Part shown: positions 51,648 to 60,500 of the stretch, one piece after another
Layout: every line of letters begins with the position of its first letter
How positions within the stretch are numbered: position 1 is the first letter of the stretch
Source of the DNA: Phymorhynchus buccinoides
Taxonomy: Eukaryota; Mollusca; Gastropoda; Neogastropoda; Raphitomidae
NCBI GenBank assembly: GCA_017654935.2
Contig: CM065699.1
Location: 47,767,456-47,831,455 of the forward strand
Direction: 5' to 3'
DNA: 64,000 nt
Translations under genes and position numbers: made by a program
The notes under the pieces: model-generated
Database searches by the model: none
The model's input: only the letters and a program-made list of their open reading frames with translations
Told to the model about the DNA's origin: nothing

Positions 51648-54600
51648 ACGCACGCATTGTCTGAATCACTTTTAGTGGAAGGACGTTAAACTGAAGAGCA
51701 ACAATGTACGCACACACACACACACACACACACATGTACATGCGCACACACACAATTACATTACTATACATACCTGAGCGGCAAAGTATTGGCTGATTTG
51801 GCGCTTCCTTCTAGAGGGATGATCTTGAAGTTAAACAACCACCACCATCATCACCCCCTCTCCCCAGCCCACCCCCACCCCCACCCTGTCACTCCCTTTC
51901 CTCACAAAATCAAACCTGAGCGGCAAAGTATTTGCTAAACTTGGTCATTCCCTCTTTGTGCATGTAATACACGTGCACACACACATACACACACACATAC
52001 ACACACACACACAGACGGATCAATTACAATGCCGTATTTTTCGGACTATAAGGCGATACTTTTAATCCCAGACTGAGACCCCCGTGCCTTATAACGCGAC
52101 TGATAAAAACAGTAAAAAAAAGTAATAGCAAAACCTGAATTTTTAGTAAAAAATTAGGGGGTGCGCCTTAGATATAGTAAGGTACCCACCTGAGCAGCGA
52201 GGTACTTGCTGAACTTGGTGATGCCCTCCTTGTGCATGCCCAGCAGGGGGAAGATCTTGAAGAAGCGCTCCACCGAGGCCACGTCCTGACTGTGCACCGC
52301 AGCGTCAAACTTGTTGTGGACGATCGTCTTCAGCTTCTCCTCAGATTCGTACAGGAGTTTGAACGAAGTGTCCAACGTGCTGCCTGGAACTGAAACGGCA
52401 TGAAAAAAAGTTGAAAATATTTGGGGTTTGGGGGGGGGGGGGGGGGGGGGGGGGTGTCCAACTAAATTTTGTTTTTTTATTGAACAATTTTTTTTCCATT
52501 TTACAAATTTCATTTCACTCACATTCACACACACAAAGCATAGTAATGGCTGTGGAGGCAACAGCCACGACAGCTGCAAACGGCCAGAGCAAGAACTGTA
52601 GCAGTAATAGCATACCGTATCTTACAAGGCGCACCTGATTATAAGGCGCACCCCCCAAAGTTTACACAAAATTCAGATTTTGTTAATTATAGTTTTTTAC
52701 TATATTATCAGTCACATTATAAGGCGCAGGGGTCTCAGTCTAGGAAAAAGAGTATCGCCTTATAGTCCGTAAAATACAGTAATGCCATAAATAATACTAG
52801 TGACAATCATAGTTGAACATATTTGTTTCAATGTGGTTTTATTGACTACATGGCTAATGTTGTGTCAATCTGGTTCATAATTGTCAACAACTTCTCTGAT
52901 TCGTACAGAAGTTTGAACAAAGTGTCCTGGAACTAAAAACAGCAGGAACAAAAATAATGTTGAAAATATTTGTTTAACCCTTTCAAGACATCACTGCCTT
53001 AGACAAACATTATTACTGGCCTGGGGCTGCCTAGAAAATAATATGACAAATAAGAAGCGCAACAAAACTAGTACTGTCGATGATTCAGTTTTAACAACAT
53101 TACTGGTTGATCCAAGCATATTTTTCGCTTTGAAATTGTGGTTACTTGCATTAAAGTTTTGTCTACTTATTGCTATCACTGTTAATGAAAACATATTGGA
53201 GTATTTTCTGAGGCTTGTCTAGGGCATAATTTGTAACATCAAAAAATGAAATAGAAGTGCCAAGCATAAGCGAAACGAAAGCTGGAACAGTGATGAAGAG
53301 AAGTAAATATTAAAAAAAACGTGGTTTGGTTTGAAAAAACATCGATTTAGGCAAGTTTTAGACTCAGAAATTGCCATTCTGAGAATACTCGGAACTAGGC
53401 CCTGACTGGGTTTCTCCTGTTCCGAGTATCCTCAGAATTTGTCCACAATGAGTTAAATGGGGTTTTATTGGCTACATGTAAAACTGAAACTGAAACTGAA
53501 ACTGAAACAGCAGAAAAGAAAAGAAAAATGTTGAAAATATTTGTTTCAATGTGGTTTTATTGGCTACATGGCTACTGCAGCGTCAAACTGGTTCATAATC
53601 GTCAACTACTCTGATTCGTACAGAAGTTTGAACAGTGTTCAATGTGCTGCCTGGAACTGAAACAGCAGAAAAGAAAAAGAAAAAACGTTGAAAATATTTG
53701 TTTCAATGTGGTTTTATTGGCTACATGGCTACTGCAGCGTCAAACTGGTTCATAACCATCAACAACTACTCTGATTCGTACAGAAGTTTGAACAGTGTTC
53801 AATGTGCTGCCTGGAACTGAAACAGCAGAAAAGAAAAAGAAAAAACGTTGAAAATATTTGTTTCAATGTGGTTTTATTGGCTACATGGCTACTGCTGCGT
53901 CAAACTGGTTCATAATCGTCAACTACTCTGATTCGTACAGAAGTTTGAACAGTGTTCAGTGTGCTGCCTGGAACTGAAACAGCAGAAAAGAAAAAGAAAA
54001 AACGTTGAAAATATTTGTATAAATGTGGTTTGATTGGCTACATAACTGACTGTGAACCGCTGCATCAAACTTTTGTTTTTTCTTTTCTTTTTTTGTGCTG
54101 TCCCATCTTCTGGGCCGTACAGTGGCGTTGCTCCCACGCCGCTCATTCCGAGTCCCAACTTGCAGCCACACCTCCGCACGTTCAGGTCGGAGAATCCGAA
54201 ACCAGCAGTCCAAGAGGTGATGCGTCAAACTTGTTGCTGACAATCGTCTTCAACAATGTATTAGTTTCTCAAACAGGTAACGGGTCAAATTCCTCGACAA
54301 CTGCAACAATTAACCCCTTCACTGCCTATCACGGGACGTGTGATATCACTGATGTCATAACTTTTAACCCTTTCACTGCCAAACACCGCATTTATGCACC
54401 ACAATGGCTTAACACCAATGTCCCTAAAAATCATCAAATCAGGGCCTGTTATCCGAAGACCTTATTTTCTTAATTTCGGGAGGTAAGCATAGACGTAATT
54501 TTATGCATGTTAGAGGAATTCCCAATATTGCAGATATTTTTTTCTCTCTACCCAGTTAAGTTTAATGGGGGGTTTTGGGCTGAAAAATGGCTGGCGGCGA

Positions 54601-57337
54601 AAGGGTTAATATCATAGCCCTAGAATGATGGGTTTTATTTTAAGCAAGTCAGGAAAGATATATCTCTAAACCATTTTCTCAGATCGAGTCCAACAGGTCT
54701 CTTGAATTTTATAGTAAGAAAATCGATAATTTCCCAGTGTTCCTCAGGCAGTGAAGGGGTTAAAGACAAACCATCCCACTCTGCTGACCTTCGTTAGTCT
54801 CGGCGCTCATTCTGATCACAGTCTCGTCCAGGTTACGGAATCGGTGCACATGCCCGGCAGCCTGAAAACCAATTAAACAAACACTAACTACAATACACCA
54901 ATTTTCGTGAAATACTTAGAACTTCTTCTTTTGCGTTCCCAGGCCATATGGCCATAATGGGTAAGGTACGCATGTGTCCGGTTTTCACTGGTCTCCCCAC
55001 TGCGTACAGCCGACACATTCTGATTTTGGAGGAGCTCAAAGGAGAAAAATTATTTGGAAGATTTTTTGGAGAAAAAAAGGCAGGAGAATGTGGCCGATAA
55101 GTCAGGAAGATAGTAGATAACAGAAAGCAAAAGGAAAAGGCAGAATCAAAGAGAGTGACAGATTAGAGGAAGTAACAAGCACAGAGCCTCCAGAAGGTGG
55201 GGAAACCATTTCTATGAAAGACCCCCCGGTATCCCCACGTGGAGAGACTCGTGGAGGGGGCGGGGGCGTCCAGCTCCCCGTATGGAGGCACGAGGCATCT
55301 ACTCATTGCCCCAGGGTTAAATACAATTTCCCTGGGAATTCACATGTCTCAAATCCCTAAATTCGCCTTTGCTTAGGACCAATCAGACCAATTGACAGGC
55401 TAGAACACCAAAGCTACATCAAAATGTTATGCTCTGCATAGTTATGCGGGGATTGTCTTTAGCCATGACAAGCTATCATCAGTATCCAAAATCCTCCGAA
55501 GTCAGAGACTGGCTGCCCACGTGGCGGGGTAATCAAAAATGGTCACACATGTAATGTTCTCATCCCTAGCTGGTGCATTTGTACCACAGCGTTCAAGTAC
55601 CTCGGCTGTTGGGATGATCCCTGGAGTCTTTTAGACAGGGTACGACAACAACAACAACAGTCCTAGTCGGAATAGTCCACAGCAAGCCATGCAATTCCAT
55701 CCACAGCCAGCTTGTGGCCCCCAATGACAAAACCGACAAGCTCGATCAGCCAGGGGTCAACTACCACATTGATTGCGAGAACTGTGACAAGAGAGTGTAC
55801 CCCTGAATTTGGTGTTAAGAGTACTCCACTGTATAAGGCGCTACTTTCCCCCCAGACTGAGATCCCTGCCCCTTATAGTGTGACTAGTAAAACAGTAAGA
55901 GACTGTAATAACAAAATCTGAATTTGGTGTAAAATTTGGGTGTGTGCGCCTTGTACAGTTGTAGTCCGTAAAGTATGATATATGAGACCCAGCACCACGA
56001 AAGGGACATTAAGTGTCAAACTGACCATTCTGAGAAAATTATAGAAAAAAAGTTAGCTGAAACTTCAGGCGATTCTCTTTCTAATGATACAATGATTCAT
56101 TTTGTATCTTTTTCCATTCCAGTGTTATGAACATTTAAAGTTAGTAGGGTGAGCGTCTGCCATTTTGAGAAAACACTGTCTGAAGTCTAGCCTAGCTGTG
56201 TTGGCATTGACCTACTCATTTTTAAAGCACTTATAAGACCATTTAGAGACAGTATTAAAGGTATCCTTTATAAATATGAAAGATAAGATGTTAGAGAACA
56301 CAAACATACATAACTCAAAAGTGACGGAAAAGTATATTTTTGACTTTCAGCAACCTGTTGCCATGCAATGGTGCTAGGTCAAATATGAGATCACAATACT
56401 GCACTTGACTCTGCCAGAACATAGCATCAGTATTATTGATGAGCGACCCAGGGCTCCCAGGGACCCCCATTTGGGGGTCTATGAAGCACTAAAATTCTAA
56501 AGGACCTCTAAAACAAGCAGGGATGCACTAGAAAAATTATTTTGTAGCATTCAATGCCACTGGGACCCTCTATCCCGCTTCTAGGACCCTCTATACTGTA
56601 AGTGAAGGAGTCCCTGGGACCCCTTGTTTTGCGGGACGATTGGGAGCAAAAATCATCCAAAATGAGGTCTTATGAGGGAGGGGTCTTATAAGGACAATTT
56701 TAATACTTACAAAGAAGGGCAATGTCTCCGAGAAGTAGGTCTTATGTTGGAGGGAGACGGATGAGATGAGACAATAGCCTCAGAAAGAGATTTGCGGTGC
56801 ACTTAGCACACGTTAAACCCAGTGGCAACGAAAAAGTTGTCATTTGGTCAAAATTCACACACCCATTCCTTCCTCATCAGTCACACAAAAATCCAATGCA
56901 ACATTTTTTTTTTAAATTGGGTGGCACGCTTTTGGCTGTGACGCGCTTTCCAGGTGGGAGCAACCCGAATTTCACAGACGCCTCTGTGACTATAATGTAC
57001 CTAATCTAACCTAACCTAACCAAACGGGAGTCTTCACCAGTTGCGACCCACATGGCCAACTATGACCACCAATTCTACTACCCCGACAACATCACTGTGC
57101 TGGACCGAGACAGCGGATGGTTCCAGAGAGGGGTGAAGGAGGCCATCCACATCGAGGCCGCCAAGCCCACGCTGAACCGGGACCATGGATGGGAGACATA
57201 TCCTGCCCTGCCCTCAGCATATTCTTCCCTGGTTCAGTCATGCGCTGTGGGTGCAGCCAGTCAGGACCAGACCTAAGTTTTTTAAGGGGTGGGGGCTAAT
57301 TCATTGAAGGTGCAAAGCACCAAGACCCCTAGGGGGA

Positions 57338-57369
<32 letters not shown>

Positions 57370-57455
57370 ATCCGAGAAGCAAAATAGTGCAATCTGGGCA
57401 TGAAATAAAGGACTAATGAGGAAACAAAGGAAAAAGGGTTGGGGCTGCAGCCCCC

Positions 57456-57501
<46 letters not shown>

Positions 57502-60500
57502 AGGTCCGGCCCTGCAGCCTTGAGCTGTACTCACGATCGCGTGCACTGAACCGCCAGTGACCTCCCAGCAGACGACGCTGACGAAGGGAGCGAGATGTAA
57601 GCTTATTTCTTTTGCTTGAGTGTTTCTGGTTACAATTCTTCTAATGCAACATAGTCCTAGTTATTGTACACTGCTTTATCAGTGTTCACAATAAACTGTG
57701 CACTTCTTTATTACTACGGTGGAACCTCCCTTATAAGACCTCATTTTGGATGATTTTTTAAGGTCTTATAAGGGAGGTTCCACTGTACTACACACAGTAA
57801 AAGTCCCACCTTTTCATAGTCTTCATTCTGCAGGGCGATCTGTACGCCGTCGGTGCAAAACTTCAAATCCAAAATGTCCTCCACTCGCTGCGAGCACTCC
57901 ACTACGCGGCTCTGAAAGTGAAACGGTCATTTTTAACCTCCATTTTTCATCTTCATCAGAGGCCAAGAATTCATTAATTTCTATTCATCAGAGGCCAAGA
58001 ATATTATATCTATGTAAATGCAATACGACTGAAAACCAGTTTATCAGTTCTGAGCCCTTGCACCGAAAACTACTTTCATCAAATCTTAACCCTTTCACAA
58101 CAATATTATAACAAATTTAGATTAGCATTACTGAGAGCCTATATAATTTTTTTAAAAACCACACTAAAAGGTTTGCAAATTCAGATCAGAGTACTAATGA
58201 TTTATTGCTTTAGATTTTTTAGATAGAGAATAATTACATTTTGTGCAGAACTATTTAAGGGAATCCTCGGTTATTATAGAAAACCAATGATTTTCCGCTT
58301 TAGATATTTTAGATAAACAATAAATATATTTTGTACTTAACTATTTAAGGGAATCCCCAGTAATTACAGACATCTTTATAACACATTTAAACAATTAGAT
58401 TTTTACTTTTTAAAATGCCTGATAGAACATATTTCTTGTATTCACTGTTTAAAGGTGGACCGTGACGGATGAGTTTTTGCAAGAAACACGTCGAGATCAC
58501 CAGAAAGACAGCCTTTTCTGTTTTCAAGGATCGGAACACTCACTTTGCTCTGGTTTTCCTAGAAATCAAACCGTGAAAACGGCGATTCCTCATTGGCGGA
58601 GATACCGGAGAGAGAAGCCGTTTTGGATGGGGTGGGTGGAGGCCACTCACTGCGGTTGAAGCTTTTTCTTCTTTGTAGTGCAGTAAAAAAAAAATTGTAG
58701 CTATTTCCTTTGTCCTTTTGGTAAATTGCATAAAATTAAAAAAATAAAAATGCTTGTATTGTGGAAATTTCGTGCAAACGATTTGGTCTAAACTCAGGCG
58801 GCCATTAGAAAAGAGAAGGCACATGCCTTCTCTTTCAATGAAAGAATTTGACTTCCAGCACCTCCGCCAAGGAGGAAGCGCAGATTTGACGGTTCGATTT
58901 CTAGGAAACCAGAGCAAACTGAGTGTTGCGATCTCTGTAAAGGGTGTTTTCCTGGTGATCTCGACGTGTTTCTTGCAAACAAAACTCATCCGTCAGGGTG
59001 CCCCTTTAAATAGTGAATAGAAGAAATATGTCCTATCAGGCATTTTAAAAAGTAAAAATCTAATTCTTTAAAGGTGTTATAAAGATGTCTGTAATTACGT
59101 TCTCCAATCTCTTATGCAAATCTTAGTGACTGAACTAGTGAATGACTTGCAAAGAGAGCCCCTGAATAAAGCAATGCCCATGATTATACACAACGTAGGG
59201 CCCACCTTGGCCAAGTCCAGCTTGCGCACTTTGCCGCTGACGTTCTCCGCCAGAGTGGAGGTGAAGGAAATCATGCTGTTCAGCTGACGAGAGTCCGTCT
59301 CCAGAATCTGCAGGTTGGGGCTGAGAACAGAACAACACAGAAAACAGTTTAACTCACTCGGCACAGGCCAGTTGTTTACAACCGTTTAGGACGGGCCATT
59401 CGACTAGGTTCGAAAACCCATCACCACAAAAAAGTTATGAAAAGTTATGGACTGATATTTTCAGATAAGATTACTAACACCATGCACTGAACGATCGTAA
59501 AATATCAGATTCCATACCTTCGTCGTTTGTCTCCTATAGACGAAAACAGCTAACACATAGAAAGAAGGAAAAGTTCACATTCCGATCTTTGACCCCCCTC
59601 TACAACCAAACCTGAATGTAAAGTCTGCAATGATTGGTTGATTTCAAGAGAGGCAAGGTCAAAGCAAACTGAAAATAGGTTATGACTTTGCACCGGAAAG
59701 CTGGTTACACGCCAGAAATCAAAACCTCTTGAAAACTCTTATGAGCCGGAGCCGGGCCATTCGTCCTAAACAGTTGTGCGAGCCATGAGCCGGATCCGGC
59801 TCATTTGTCCCGAGTGCGTTAACCCTTTTGTCACCAGACATTTGTCAGCAAACAAATTTCCATTAACCCCTTCACTGCCAGAGGAAAACTAAAAAAATAT
59901 CGATTTTCTTATTATGAAATTTAAAAGAGATCTGCTAGACTCAATCTGAGAAAATGGTCTAGAGATATATTATCTTTCCTGACTTATGTAAACCAAAAGC
60001 CATCACTCCAGGACTATGACATCAAAAGTTATGATGTCATCAATGACATCACACATCCGGTAGTACTAGTAGACACGGACTGAGCAATGAAGGGGTTAAA
60101 CTTACCTTGGTAGAGAAAAAGATCTGTCTGTAATATTGGGGATTCTTCTATGACATGTATAAAGTAAAGCCTATCCTTACCCCCCAAAATTAAGAGAATA
60201 GGGTCTTTGGATAACAGGCCCTGATTTGATGCCTTTTAGTGACATGGGTGTTAAATCATTGTGGTGCAAAAATGCGACGTTGGCTGTGAAAGGGTTAAAG
60301 TATAAAATACCGTATTTTTCTGAATATAATGATATGTTTTTCCAAGACCGAGACCCCTGCGCCTTATAATATAGTAAAAAAGAAAATATATATTCTTGTT
60401 ACTCTACACATCTGTATTGTTACAAATTCGGGACTTTCCTGGTGTTGCACTGCCTCCGGGCATTGCCTCCAGGATCGTTCCCACCGTCTTTATATCTACT

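Noticed and set aside
58462..58989. Small proteins on both strands in the fold-back
   Set aside because: The mirrored arms give mirrored frames; no independent support.
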